Positions 43,497-52,725 of a stretch of 64,000 nt of DNA are shown in pieces. The number at the start of each line of letters is the position of its first letter. Position 1 is the first letter of the stretch. The notes under the pieces are model-generated. The model worked only from the letters and a program-made list of their open reading frames with translations, had not been told where the DNA came from and made no database searches. A program made the translations under genes and the position numbers. Origin of the DNA: Roseateles noduli (GTDB taxonomy: Bacteria; Pseudomonadota; Gammaproteobacteria; Burkholderiales; Burkholderiaceae_C); contig NIOE01000004.1 in assembly GCA_002205125.1 (NCBI GenBank), forward strand, positions 248,001 to 312,000, given 5' to 3'.

Positions 43497-44744
43497 TTAC
43501 TTGCCCGCAGCAGCCGCCGCCGCGCGCAGCTTGTCCTTCTTGCTCGGCCGCTTGCCCTTGATGCCGCCGGTGGCGGCCTCAGGCGAGGCGACTTCCGTCG
43601 GCTCGAATCCCGCGATCCGCTCGCGCGCGACGCGCCGTCCCTGGCGCTTCTCGATCAAGCGGAAGTGCGACTCCGTGGCCGCGCTGATGAAGCTCACCGC
43701 GAGCCCGCTCGCGCCGGCGCGCGCCGTGCGGCCGATGCGATGCGTGTAATCGTCCGCCGCGCGCGGCAGGTCGTAGTTCACCACCACCGGCAGCCGCGCG
43801 ATGTCGATGCCCCGCGCGCCCAGGTCGGTGGCGACCAGCACCTCGATCCGGCCCGCCTTGAAGTCCGCCAGCGTGCGCGTGCGCGCGCCCTGGCTCTCGT
43901 CCCCGTGGAAGGCCGCGGCTTCGAGACCGCCGCGTCGCAGCTTGTCCGCCACGTGATCGCAGGCGTACCGCGTCGCGACGAAGACCAGCACGCGCGTCCA
44001 CTGGCCCTGTTCGATCATGTGACGCAGCAGCGGCGTGCGCTTCGCCACGTCGACCTCGACCGCGTGTTCCTCGATCTGGCCTTCGGTCGCCGGCTCGCCG
44101 GTGATCTCAATCCGCACCGGGTCATGCAGCAACTGGTTCGCCAGCGTCTGCACCGTCTCCGGGAAGGTGGCCGAGAACAGCAGGTTCTGCCGCCGCTTCG
44201 GCAGCAGCGCCAGCACCTGCGCCAGCTCGTCGGCGAAGCCGGCGTCGAGCAGCCGGTCGGCCTCGTCCAGCACCAGGCATTCCACGTCGCCGAGCTTCAG
44301 CGCGTTCTTCTCGATGATGTCGAGCAGCCGGCCCGGCGTCGCGACGACGACGTCCGCGCCGCCGCGCAGCGCCATCATCTGCGGATTGATCGACACGCCG
44401 CCGTACAGCACCGAGACCTTCAGCGGCTCGTCGAGGAACCGGCCGACCTGGATCACCGTCTCGCCGACCTGCGCAGCGAGTTCGCGCGTCGGCACCAGCA
44501 CCAGCGCCTGCGTGCGGCGCAGCGCGGGACGCACGCGGGCGTCGATGCGATGCAGCATCGGGAAGACGAACGCCGCTGTCTTGCCCGAGCCCGTCGCCGC
44601 GGACCCCAGCAGGTCGCGGCCTTCGATGATCGGTGGCATGGCGGCCGCCTGGATGGGCGTCGGCACCTCGAAGCCGAGCTCGTCGGCGGCACGCACGAGG
44701 CGCGACGACAGGCCCAGCGCGGCGAAGCTGTCCACTGCGCTCAC
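43497..44744 (-). CDS. DEAD-box RNA helicase, RhlE-like
   Basis: A 415-aa ATP-dependent RNA helicase. In order: Q motif (FEVPTPIQAAAMP), Walker A (ATGSGKT), PTRELA, TPGRLLD, DEAD box (VLDEADRLLD), SAT (LFSATF), then ATDLGARGIDI and HRIGRTARAG. A short Lys-rich C-terminal tail follows, as in RhlE-type helicases, for RNA contacts. The start is GTG 44744, overlapping the dbpA stop (GTGA), so it is the third gene of a coupled operon. It probably acts in ribosome assembly or cold adaptation. Confidence 0.9.
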   Translation of the reverse strand: MSAVDSFAALGLSSRLVRAADELGFEVPTPIQAAAMPPIIEGRDLLGSAATGSGKTAAFVFPMLHRIDARVRPALRRTQALVLVPTRELAAQVGETVIQVGRFLDEPLKVSVLYGGVSINPQMMALRGGADVVVATPGRLLDIIEKNALKLGDVECLVLDEADRLLDAGFADELAQVLALLPKRRQNLLFSATFPETVQTLANQLLHDPVRIEITGEPATEGQIEEHAVEVDVAKRTPLLRHMIEQGQWTRVLVFVATRYACDHVADKLRRGGLEAAAFHGDESQGARTRTLADFKAGRIEVLVATDLGARGIDIARLPVVVNYDLPRAADDYTHRIGRTARAGASGLAVSFISAATESHFRLIEKRQGRRVARERIAGFEPTEVASPEAATGGIKGKRPSKKDKLRAAAAAAGK

Positions 44745-46189
44745 AGCAGGCGCACCTTCACCGACTTGCCCTTGACCTTGCCCGCATTGAGCTTGCGCAG
44801 CGCCTGGTCGGCGATGCCGCGCTCGACGGCGACGTAGGTCGAGAACTCGTTGACGTTGATCTTGCCGATCTGCGCGCCGTCGAAGCCCAGGTCCTTGGTC
44901 AGCGCGCCCAGCACGTCGCCCGGACGGATCTTCTCCTTGCGCCCGCCCAGGATCTGCAGCGTCACCATCGGCGGATGCAGCGGCTCGGCGCCGGGCTCGG
45001 TGGTGAGCTCGCTCAGCGGATGCCACGGCGTGACCGTGCCCTGCATCTGGTCGATGCGGCCGACGCGGCCCATCTCGTCGAGGCTGGCCAGGCTGAACGC
45101 CCAGCCTTCCTCGTCCGCGCGGCCGGTCCGGCCGACACGGTGCGTGTGCACCTCGGCGTCCGGCGTGATGTCGACGTTGATGACGGCTTCCAACTGCGCG
45201 ATGTCGAGCCCGCGCGCAGCGACGTCGGTCGCCACCAGCACGCTGCAGCTGCGGTTGGCGAATTGCACCAGCACCTGGTCGCGGTCGCGCTGGTCGAGGT
45301 CGCCGTGCAGCTCCAGCGCGACGATGCCTTCGGCCTGCAGCACGGCGACCAGGTCGCGGCACTGCTGCTTGGTGTTGCAGAACGCCAGCGTGCTGGCCGG
45401 GCGGAAGTGGTTGAGCAGCAGGCCCACGGCGTGCAGGCGCTCGTTCTCCTTGACCTCGTAGAAGCGCTGGCGGATCTTGCCGGCGGCGTGCTTCTCCTTG
45501 AGCGTCACCTCCTGCGGCGCACGCATGAAGCGCGTCGCGATGGACTTCACGCCGTCCGGGTAGGTGGCGGAGAACATCAGCGTCTGGCGGGTCTTCGGGC
45601 AGTTGGCGATCACCTGCGCGATGTCTTCCGCGAAGCCCATGTCGAGCATGCGATCCGCCTCGTCCAGCACCAGCGTGTTCAGCGCCTCCAGCGTGAGCGT
45701 CTCGCGCTGCAGGTGGTCCAGGATGCGGCCCGGCGTGCCCACCACGATGTGCGCGCCGTGAGAGAGGCTCGCCAGCTGGTTGCGGATGGGCGCGCCGCCG
45801 CACAGCGTCAGGATCTTGATGTTGTCCTCGGCGCGCGCCAGACGGCGGATCTCCTGCGTGACCTGTTCGGCGAGCTCGCGCGTCGGGCACAGCACCAGCG
45901 CCTGCACGGCGAAACGGCGCGGATTCAGGTTGCTCAGCAGCGGCAGCGAGAACGCCGCCGTCTTGCCGCTGCCCGTCTTGGCCTGGGCGATCAGGTCCTT
46001 GCCGGCCAGCGCCAGCGGCAGGCTGGCGGCCTGGATGGGCGTCATCGAGAGGTAGCCGAGCTGCTGCAGATTCGCCCGCATCGCGGGCGGCAGGGGCAGG
46101 CTGTCGAAGGAGGTGGCGCTAGGCGCCGCCGGCGGCTGCGAGGCAGCGGGGGCCGCAGGCGCGGCGCCGGTGGGATCGGTGCGGGTCAT
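44741..46189 (-). CDS. dbpA: ATP-dependent RNA helicase DbpA
   Basis: A 482-aa DEAD-box helicase with the DbpA-specific C-terminal RNA-binding domain (about residues 410-482, VTLQILGGRKEKIRPGDVLGAL and GKINVNEFSTYVAVERGIA), which binds 23S rRNA hairpin 92. The helicase core has AKTGSGKTAAF, VLDEADRMLDMG, MFSATYPDG and HRVGRTGRA. A Pro/Ala-rich N-terminal extension of about 25 residues precedes the core. It overlaps its upstream esterase gene and downstream helicase gene by 4 bp each. Role: late assembly of the large ribosomal subunit. Confidence 0.93.
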   Translation of the reverse strand: MTRTDPTGAAPAAPAASQPPAAPSATSFDSLPLPPAMRANLQQLGYLSMTPIQAASLPLALAGKDLIAQAKTGSGKTAAFSLPLLSNLNPRRFAVQALVLCPTRELAEQVTQEIRRLARAEDNIKILTLCGGAPIRNQLASLSHGAHIVVGTPGRILDHLQRETLTLEALNTLVLDEADRMLDMGFAEDIAQVIANCPKTRQTLMFSATYPDGVKSIATRFMRAPQEVTLKEKHAAGKIRQRFYEVKENERLHAVGLLLNHFRPASTLAFCNTKQQCRDLVAVLQAEGIVALELHGDLDQRDRDQVLVQFANRSCSVLVATDVAARGLDIAQLEAVINVDITPDAEVHTHRVGRTGRADEEGWAFSLASLDEMGRVGRIDQMQGTVTPWHPLSELTTEPGAEPLHPPMVTLQILGGRKEKIRPGDVLGALTKDLGFDGAQIGKINVNEFSTYVAVERGIADQALRKLNAGKVKGKSVKVRLL

Positions 46190-47163
46190 GCACGATTGTC
46201 GCCCAGCGGGTGTGCCATGAAGAAACAGAGCATCTGATCGCTGGCATCCGGGCCCAGCCAGTCGGTGCCGGAGGCGCTCTGGTCGCCGCCGGACCAGCCG
46301 TGTCCGCCGCCTTCGATCAGCCAGAGTTCGGCGTGCACACGGCCCTGCGGCGTCACGTGCGTGCGGCGGGTGTAGGCCCGGGTGCCCTCGCGGCCGTTCT
46401 CGACACGCTGGGCGCCGGCCACGCCGGACGTGGCGTCGGCGTAGACCTGCTCGCCGTTGAGCGGATGCACGGTCATGTCGCGCGTGCCGTGGAAGACGAT
46501 GGTCGGCGTGGGGCGGACGATGTCGACGGGCCTGACGGTCTTGTCGATCTTGTCAGCCTTGGCGTCGGCGGTCGTCTGGACCGTCGCATCGTTCGTCGGC
46601 TCGTCCGTCGCCCGGCGCGGGGGCTGTCCGGTTCGCATCATCGCCATCGCGCCGTTGGCGTCGTCGACGGCGCCGTGCGGAAGACCGGAATGCACGCCGA
46701 CGGCGGCGAAGAGTTCCGGGTAGGCGCGTCCGAGGATCACCGCCATCGCACCGCCGGCCGAGAGACCCGCGATGTAGACGCGGTTCGCGTCGACGCGGTG
46801 GGAGGCCATGATCTCCTGCGTCAGCGTCGCGATCAGCGCGGGTTCGCCGCGGCCGCGTTCCTGGTGGCTGGTCTTGAACCAGTTCCAGCAGCCCTGCGGA
46901 TTGGCCTTGGCCGACTGCGCCGGATAGAGCACCAGCCAGCCGTTGCGACGCGCCATCTCGTTCATGCGCGTGCCGGCGGCGAAATCGTCGGGATCCTGTC
47001 CGCAGCCGTGCAGCATCACGAGCAGCGGACGCGGTTCGTCGCTGTCGCCCGGCGGGACGTAGAGCTGATAGTCGATGGAGACGCGGCCTTGCACGGAGGT
47101 GCTGCGGAGGAACTGTTCTGCGAGCGTGCCGCTCTTCTGTTCGAGCGGGAGATCGATGAGCAT
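46186..47163 (-). CDS. PHB depolymerase family esterase
   Basis: A 325-aa alpha/beta hydrolase of the LpqC/PHB depolymerase esterase family. The oxyanion region is LLVMLHGCGQDPDDFA, the nucleophile box is IAGLSAGGAMA (Ser135), the acid is near GTRDMTVHP and the His is in GGGHGWSGG. No signal peptide is present, so it is intracellular or leaderless. A charged, low-complexity insertion lies between the nucleophile and the acid (about residues 170-205), longer than usual for the family. It overlaps dbpA by 4 bp, an odd partnership. Substrate could be polyhydroxybutyrate, ferulate esters or others. Confidence 0.88.
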   Translation of the reverse strand: MLIDLPLEQKSGTLAEQFLRSTSVQGRVSIDYQLYVPPGDSDEPRPLLVMLHGCGQDPDDFAAGTRMNEMARRNGWLVLYPAQSAKANPQGCWNWFKTSHQERGRGEPALIATLTQEIMASHRVDANRVYIAGLSAGGAMAVILGRAYPELFAAVGVHSGLPHGAVDDANGAMAMMRTGQPPRRATDEPTNDATVQTTADAKADKIDKTVRPVDIVRPTPTIVFHGTRDMTVHPLNGEQVYADATSGVAGAQRVENGREGTRAYTRRTHVTPQGRVHAELWLIEGGGHGWSGGDQSASGTDWLGPDASDQMLCFFMAHPLGDNRA

Positions 47164-47295
47164 TCGAAGGCCGATGGCGCCGGGGGCGCGTGTGTCAGTG
47201 CGTCGATTGAAGCACGGATCCCCCATCGGGCGCATGAATGTTTGCGATACCCGCCTGGGCGTGTCGCCGCGGCGACGGGCCAGAATGGCGGCGCC

Positions 47296-48129
47296 ATGTT
47301 CCACACCCATCGCCGCCACCTGGCGCCCCAGGTCACCGCCAAGATCGTCGACAGCCGCACGCCGTCGTACGAGACCGAATTCCACGCCCACGACGAGTAC
47401 ATGGTGCTGATGCCGCGCTCGGGCGGCATGGTGGTGCGCGTGCGCGAGGAGCAGAGCGCCTTCCGCATCAACGCCGCCTGCATGGCGCTGGTGGCGCCGG
47501 GCGTCGAGCACGCGACGGCGGCGACCCGGCCGCAGCAGCAGCACCTGGCGCTGTACGTCGACCAGGCCTTCGTCGAGGACTGCGCGAAGCGCATCGCCGG
47601 CAGCAAGGGCGCGCCGTCCGTCCTGCCCGCACCGCCGGCGTGCGGCGTCTGGCGAATGAGTCCCTCGCTGGTGCACATGCTGCGCCTGCGCGAGGAACTG
47701 GCCGGAGTGGACGCCGAGCACCGCGATTCGCCCCGGATGCAGGCGACCGAGCGGCTCATTGCCGCCGAGTGCGTCACGACGGCGTTGACGACGCCGAACG
47801 CGCTGCCGGCGCATCGCGGGCGGGACGCCCTGCTGATCCACGAGATCCTGGCCTACCTCGAGGCCCACATGGCGGAGCAGCTCACGGTGGACGACGTGGC
47901 CGCGCAGTTCCTGCTGTCGCGCCGGCACTTCACGCGGCTGTTCCGCGAGCGCACCGGCCACAGCATGATCGAGCTGCTCAACGGCAAGCGCCTGGAGCGT
48001 GCGCAGCGCCTGCTGCAGGACCCGCAGACCAGCGTGATGGACGCGGCGCTGCTGGTCGGGTTCGAGACGCCGTCGTACTTCGCCCGGCTCTACCGGCTGA
48101 AGTACGGGCATCCGCCGTCGCGACGCTGA
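47296..48129 (+). CDS. AraC family transcriptional regulator
   Basis: A 277-aa AraC regulator. The N-terminal cupin sensor (ETEFHAHDEYMVLMP) is followed by a double HTH at about residues 180-275 (LTVDDVAAQFLLSRRHFTRLFRERTGHS and SVMDAALLVGFETPSYFARLYRLKYG). It is divergent from the esterase/dbpA operon over 132 bp and upstream of a Bug receptor gene by 169 bp on the same strand. It could control either neighbour. Confidence 0.9.
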   Translation: MFHTHRRHLAPQVTAKIVDSRTPSYETEFHAHDEYMVLMPRSGGMVVRVREEQSAFRINAACMALVAPGVEHATAATRPQQQHLALYVDQAFVEDCAKRIAGSKGAPSVLPAPPACGVWRMSPSLVHMLRLREELAGVDAEHRDSPRMQATERLIAAECVTTALTTPNALPAHRGRDALLIHEILAYLEAHMAEQLTVDDVAAQFLLSRRHFTRLFRERTGHSMIELLNGKRLERAQRLLQDPQTSVMDAALLVGFETPSYFARLYRLKYGHPPSRR

Positions 48130-48298
48130 GGGCAGCGCCCGCCGGCGGACCGCACGCGGCATGGATGCGCATCGCCCCGCGTCGCACGGCGCCGCTGCCG
48201 ATGGCCCGATCGTTCTAGTCGTTTGGCCCGAACGAAGGCGCGCATCCGCGCCGGGATCGCGATCCTTCAGGCCTGTCGCTCTCCTCCAAGGACTCGCC

Positions 48299-49264
48299 AT
48301 GAAGCGCTCTCTCTTCCTGCTGCTCGGTGCGGCCGCCGTGTGCGCGCCGGTCGCCTCGGCGCTCGCCGACGCCTACCCCAGCCGTCCGATCACCATCGTG
48401 GTGCCGTTCCCGGCGGGCGGCGGCACGGACGCCCTGATCCGGAGCCTGGCGCCCGCGCTGTCGCAGGAGCTGCACCAGACGGTGCTGATCGACAACAAGG
48501 CCGGCGCGGCCGGCACCATCGGCTCCGCCGCCGTCGCGCACGCGGCGCCGGACGGCTACACGCTGGGTGTGGCCACGACGAGCACGCACGCCGTCGCCCT
48601 CGCGGTGGTCAAGGGCGCGCGCTACGACCCGCTGCGCAGCTTTGCGCCGGTCGGCCTGATCGGCTTCTCGCCCTACGTGCTGGTGGCCCGCCCGACGCTG
48701 CCGGCGAAGACGCTGGCGGAACTCATCCGCGACGCCAAGGCCGCGCCCGGCAAGCTGACCTTCGCCTCGGTCGGGCAGGGCTCGCTGTCGCACCTGATCG
48801 GCGAGCAGTTCAAGCAGGCGACGCGGACGGACCTCGTGCACATCCCCTACAAGGGCGCGTCGCCCGCGCAGACCGAGCTGATGGGCGGCCAGGTCGACCT
48901 GCTCTTCGACAACCCGGCGACGCTGGTGCAGCAGATCCGCGGCGGGCGGATCAAGGCGCTCGCGCAGACGCAGCGCAGCGCGCTGCTGCCGGAGGTGCCG
49001 ACCTTCAAGGAAGCCGGCCTCGCGGGCTTCGAGTCGCAGCTCTGGTACGGACTCGTGGCGCCGGCGGGCACGCCGCCGTCAGTGGTGAAGCAGCTCTCCG
49101 ACGCGCTGCGCAAGGTGCTCGCCAACCGGACCACCGTCGCCACGCTGCAGAGCAGCGGCGTGGCGCCCGCCGAGGGCACGTCCGCGCAGTTCGCGGCGAC
49201 CTTGAATCAGCAGGTGCCCTACTGGGCGAACGTGGTGAAGACGTCCGGCGTGGTGATGGAATGA
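48299..49264 (+). CDS. Bug-family solute-binding receptor
   Basis: A 321-aa periplasmic Bug (TctC) protein. The signal peptide covers about residues 1-23 (MKRSLFLLLGAAAVCAP, ending SALAD). Family motifs: RPITIVVPFPAGGGTDALIR, DNKAGAAGTIGSAAVAHAAPDGYT and HIPYKGASPAQTELMGGQVD. AAGGA precedes ATG 48299. Its stop overlaps the PhzF start by 4 bp. No TctAB permease nearby. It captures an unknown carboxylic acid. Confidence 0.92.
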   Translation: MKRSLFLLLGAAAVCAPVASALADAYPSRPITIVVPFPAGGGTDALIRSLAPALSQELHQTVLIDNKAGAAGTIGSAAVAHAAPDGYTLGVATTSTHAVALAVVKGARYDPLRSFAPVGLIGFSPYVLVARPTLPAKTLAELIRDAKAAPGKLTFASVGQGSLSHLIGEQFKQATRTDLVHIPYKGASPAQTELMGGQVDLLFDNPATLVQQIRGGRIKALAQTQRSALLPEVPTFKEAGLAGFESQLWYGLVAPAGTPPSVVKQLSDALRKVLANRTTVATLQSSGVAPAEGTSAQFAATLNQQVPYWANVVKTSGVVME

Positions 49265-50226
49265 GCGGGCACATGAATCTCCCATCGGGGTCGCACGCTG
49301 GAGCTCGTGCTGCAGGTGCTGGTCATGGTGCTCGCGACGTTGCGCGCGGTGAGGCGCGTCGGGTGCGCGTCTTCGCCGCCGCGGACGGCAGCGGCGGAAA
49401 TCCTGCGCCCATCGTGCTGGACGCCGTCAACATGGGCGACGCGCAGATGCGCGCCGTTGCCGCCGAGGCCGGCCACGAGAGCGGCTTCGTGCTGCCCGCG
49501 GAGGACGCCTCGCAGGCGGACTTCCGCTTCCGCTTCTTCGTCCCCCGTCACGAGATGGAGATGTGCGGCCATGCGACCGTCGGCGCGCTGTGGTGTCTGA
49601 GGGAGGCAGGACTCTGGCGAGCGCCGCGCGCGCGGATCGAAACGCTGAGCGGCGTGGTCGAGGGCTTCGTCCGTGGGGCGGGATCCCCGTCGGAGCGGAT
49701 CGAGATCACGCAGCCGGTGGGGCGCGTCGAGGTCATCGACGATGCTGCCGTGGTGCGTCGCATCGCGGAGGTGCTGGGCGTCGCTGCCGACGAGCTGCTG
49801 CCGCATCCGGTGCTCAACGCCGCGACCAGCCGGGTGAAGACGCTGGTGGCCCTGCGCTCGGTGGCGGCGCTCGACGGCTTGAAGCCGGATTTCTCCCGCA
49901 TGGAAGCGCTCTGCGAGGAGATCGGCTCGACGGGGCTCTACCCGTTCGCCGTCGAATCGCTGGAGCGCCGCGTCGTCCATGCGCGCCAGTTCCCGAAGTC
50001 GTCGGGATATCCGGAGGACGCGGCCACCGGCATCGCCGCGGCGGCGCTGCTGTTCGGGCTCAAGGCACTCGGTCTGGTGCCGGTGGACGACGCGGAGGTC
50101 GTCGTGCATCAAGGGCGGGCGATGGGGCAGGGATCCGAGATCCACGTGCGGTTCCATCGTGCGGCGGACGGCGAGGTGCTGGGCTGCTTCCTCGGAGGGC
50201 GCGTGGTGGCCGACGCTCACGCGTGA
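49261..50226 (+). CDS. PhzF family isomerase/epimerase-like protein
   Basis: A 321-aa PhzF-family protein (diaminopimelate-epimerase fold). Visible motifs: VRVFAAADGSGGNPAPIVLDA, the active-site region AAEAGHESGFVL, PRHEMEMCGHATVGA and PKSSGYPEDAATGIAAAAL. ATG 49261 overlaps the Bug stop but gives an Arg/Ala-rich N-terminus of about 38 residues absent from relatives; an alternative start near the VRVF strand is likely. Members isomerise small carboxylic acids, fitting a ligand delivered through the Bug protein. Substrate unknown. Confidence 0.85.
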   Translation: MSGHMNLPSGSHAGARAAGAGHGARDVARGEARRVRVFAAADGSGGNPAPIVLDAVNMGDAQMRAVAAEAGHESGFVLPAEDASQADFRFRFFVPRHEMEMCGHATVGALWCLREAGLWRAPRARIETLSGVVEGFVRGAGSPSERIEITQPVGRVEVIDDAAVVRRIAEVLGVAADELLPHPVLNAATSRVKTLVALRSVAALDGLKPDFSRMEALCEEIGSTGLYPFAVESLERRVVHARQFPKSSGYPEDAATGIAAAALLFGLKALGLVPVDDAEVVVHQGRAMGQGSEIHVRFHRAADGEVLGCFLGGRVVADAHA

Positions 50227-50241
50227 CGCGCATGGGCCTCC

Positions 50242-50661
50242 TCAAGGGCCCTCTGCGCGGCCCTCGCCATCGCGGTCGCGCTCGTAGTGCCTGTCGAGCG
50301 GAAATGGCGGCAGCCAGCTCTCGCGGCGGACGGTCCACAGCTCGTAGGTGGGCGTCAGCTGATCCGGCGCATCGAGCGCGCCGAGGTGGACCTCGATCTC
50401 GTCGCCGGTGCGCGAGAACACGGACGATCCGCAGCGCGGGCAGAAATGCCGGCCGCGGAATTCGTGGGTCTCGCCCCAGAGCGTGATGGCGTCCTGCGGA
50501 AAGATCGCCGACGCGTGGAAGAGCGCGCCGTGGTGCTTGCGGCAGTCGAGGCAATGGCAGAGGCCGACCCGGTAGGGCCGGCCCGTCGCGACGAGGCGGA
50601 CATCGCCGCAGAGGCAGCCGCCGGTGAATCGGTCCATGGAGCGTTCCTCCTGCGGGCTCAT
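50242..50661 (-). CDS. GFA (CENP-V/GFA) zinc-binding protein
   Basis: A 139-aa GFA-type protein with the conserved zinc ligands CLCGDVR, LCHCLDCRKHHGA and CPRCGSSVF. Named for glutathione-dependent formaldehyde activation, though most members are uncharacterised. ATG 50661 overlaps the upstream stop (ATGA); ATG 50637 is the alternative and is nearer the family N-terminus. Two-gene operon with the DUF6265 gene. Confidence 0.9.
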   Translation of the reverse strand: MSPQEERSMDRFTGGCLCGDVRLVATGRPYRVGLCHCLDCRKHHGALFHASAIFPQDAITLWGETHEFRGRHFCPRCGSSVFSRTGDEIEVHLGALDAPDQLTPTYELWTVRRESWLPPFPLDRHYERDRDGEGRAEGP

Positions 50662-51161
50662 GGTGTCTTCGCCGGCTCGCAGGCCACGCGCCTCATCGGG
50701 TAGTCGATCCCGCGCGTCGTCCCGTTGCGTTGCCCTTCGATCCGCGCGGCGAGTCCGGTGTCGCCGACCGCCTTGTAGAGGATGCGTTGCGGGAAGTCGT
50801 GCGCCGGGTTCTCGAAGGTGACCGCGCGATCGCCGATCGAGGTCGCCACGAAGGTCGCTTCCTTCTGCCGGGACGGCAAGGCGATGTAGACGACCTGGCC
50901 TTCGGCGTTCAGGCGGATCTGCAGGAACTCGTGCTCGACGGTGCGGCCGTTCTTCACCGTGCGGCCGATGCCGAGCATCGTGCCGCCGGCCAGCGGCAGC
51001 CAGTGCTCGACGGAGCCGGGCTCGCCCTTCTCCGCGGCCCAGCAGCCGGCGAGCCAGCTCAAGCGTTCGAGCTGGGCGTCCTCGGCATGCGCCGACGGCG
51101 CGGCGAGCGGCGAGAGCGACGAGAGGATCAGCACGCCGACGGCGGCGAGGGAAGGACGCAT
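50658..51161 (-). CDS. DUF6265 family exported protein
   Basis: A 167-aa exported protein with a signal peptide (about residues 1-26, ending PSAHA). The DUF6265 lipocalin-like pattern is clear: LERLSWLAGCWAAEKGEPGSVEHW, GGTMLGIGRTV, FENPAHDFPQRILY. Function unknown. ATG 51161 follows GGAGA; an ATG 6 codons upstream is less likely. It overlaps the GFA gene by 4 bp. Confidence 0.87.
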   Translation of the reverse strand: MRPSLAAVGVLILSSLSPLAAPSAHAEDAQLERLSWLAGCWAAEKGEPGSVEHWLPLAGGTMLGIGRTVKNGRTVEHEFLQIRLNAEGQVVYIALPSRQKEATFVATSIGDRAVTFENPAHDFPQRILYKAVGDTGLAARIEGQRNGTTRGIDYPMRRVACEPAKTP

Positions 51162-51225
51162 GGCGGTGTCTCCAGGCACTCGATGCGCGAATCTACCGCC
51201 GGCGGCCTGCCGCCGCCACCCGGGA

Positions 51226-51633
51226 TCAGGCGTTCCGCTTCTCCACCAACGCCTTGAGCGTCCCCAGATCGCGCGCCACGTGGGCCGCGTCGTTCTCGAA
51301 GGCCTCGTCGGTCACGTCGGGCATGCGCAGCAGCACGAAGGCTGCCACGCAGCCGTCGCCGGACGGCGTGATCCGCATCGCGTTGTGGAAGCGCTGCCCG
51401 TCCGGCAGCGTCACGTCGTGGTCGAGCACGCGGAACGCGTTGCGCGGGGCCAGCTCGACCCGGATGCGGCCCATCGGCGATTCGGCGAACCAGCCGTCGG
51501 CCTCCTGCCGGATGCCGGTGGCCAGACCTGACGCCCACAGCGGCAGGCGCTCCGGCGCGCAGGCGAAGTCGTAGACCTCGTCGGCGGACACGTCGATCGT
51601 CTCGGAGATCACGCGGGCGGGATGAGTGGTCAT
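51226..51633 (-). CDS. SRPBCC (START-like) family protein
   Basis: A 135-aa single-domain SRPBCC protein. The N-terminal strand VISETIDVSADEVYDFACAPERLPLWASG and C-terminal helix VARDLGTLKALVEKRN are typical for this ligand-binding fold. The ligand is unknown. ATG 51633 has AGGAGA upstream; a start 20 codons earlier adds unrelated sequence. Confidence 0.85.
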   Translation of the reverse strand: MTTHPARVISETIDVSADEVYDFACAPERLPLWASGLATGIRQEADGWFAESPMGRIRVELAPRNAFRVLDHDVTLPDGQRFHNAMRITPSGDGCVAAFVLLRMPDVTDEAFENDAAHVARDLGTLKALVEKRNA

Positions 51634-51779
51634 GGGAGTCTCCTGTCGAGGCGGTTCATGGTTCCCTGTCGACAGCGGCAAGGCAAGTGCCACCCCTCAT
51701 GTCGCCGGCCTCTGCCCCGCTTCTGCATTGCCGGCAAGCCGCACAATGACTGTCTGGCATCCCCAAACATTCCGGCGAC

Positions 51780-52703
51780 ATGGATCGATTCGACGCGCTG
51801 CAGGCCTTCGCCCGCGTGGTGGAGGCGGGCAGCTTCACCAAGGCGGCCCAGACGCTGCACATGAGCAAGACCACCGTGACGCAGCTGGTGCAGCAGCTGG
51901 AGGCGCGGCTGCGCGTGAAGCTCCTGCATCGGACGACGCGGCAGGTCCGGGTGACGCCCGATGGCGCCGCGTACTACGAGCGCGTCGTGCGCGTGCTGGC
52001 CGACCTCGACGACGCGGACACCGCGCTGTCCGATGCGACGAGTTCGCCGCGCGGCCGGCTGCGTGTCGACGTGCCGAGCCCGTTCGCGCGCATGGTGCTG
52101 ATGCCGGCGCTGCCGGACTTCCATGCGCGACATCCGGAGATCCAGCTCGACATGGGCGTCAGCGATCGCATCGTCGACGTGATCGGCGACAACGTCGATG
52201 CCGTGCTGCGCGGCGGCGAGGTCACGGTGCCTTCGCTGATCGCGCGGCGGGTCGGGGACCTGCAGCTCGGCGTATTCGCCGCGCCGGACTACCTCGCGGC
52301 CGCGGGGGCGCCCGCGCATCCGCGTGAGATCGAAGAGCCCCACCACCGCATCGTCGGTTTCCTGCGCGCCAGCAAGGGCACGGTGATGTCCATCGAGATG
52401 CGACGCGGCGAGGAGGCTGTCGAGGCGCGCGGTCGTTACGTCGTGGCCGCTGACGACGGCAACGCCTATCTGGCCGCGGGGCTCGCCGGGATGGGCGTGC
52501 TCTGGCTGCCGCGCTACATGGCCGATCCGCACGCGGCGCGCGGCGAGCTGGTGCCGCTGTTCACGGACTGGTCGATGGATCCGATGCCGATGTACCTCGC
52601 CTATCCGCCCAACCGGCACGTCAGCGCGAAGCTGCGCGTGTTCATGGACTGGATCGAGGAACTGATGGCCCGACACGCGCCGATGGCGTCGCAGCGGGCC
52701 TGA
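51780..52703 (+). CDS. LysR family transcriptional regulator
   Basis: A 307-aa LysR regulator (CrgA/DmlR-like) with HTH at residues 1-60 (FDALQAFARVVEAGSFTKAAQTLHMSKTTV) and substrate-binding domain. It is divergent from the SRPBCC gene over 146 bp, which it may control, and convergent with the DUF885 gene. Confidence 0.9.
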   Translation: MDRFDALQAFARVVEAGSFTKAAQTLHMSKTTVTQLVQQLEARLRVKLLHRTTRQVRVTPDGAAYYERVVRVLADLDDADTALSDATSSPRGRLRVDVPSPFARMVLMPALPDFHARHPEIQLDMGVSDRIVDVIGDNVDAVLRGGEVTVPSLIARRVGDLQLGVFAAPDYLAAAGAPAHPREIEEPHHRIVGFLRASKGTVMSIEMRRGEEAVEARGRYVVAADDGNAYLAAGLAGMGVLWLPRYMADPHAARGELVPLFTDWSMDPMPMYLAYPPNRHVSAKLRVFMDWIEELMARHAPMASQRA

Positions 52704-52725
52704 TCGGCTTGATCGGCGGGATTGT

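Noticed and set aside
43497-45890. A 797-aa apparent double protein ending in a DEAD helicase
   Set aside because: The first half is an out-of-frame shadow of dbpA. The helicase starts at GTG 44744, overlapping the dbpA stop.
46186-48300. A 704-aa version of the PHB-depolymerase-like esterase
   Set aside because: The extra N-terminal 379 codons are antisense to the AraC regulator; the esterase homology begins at ATG 47163.
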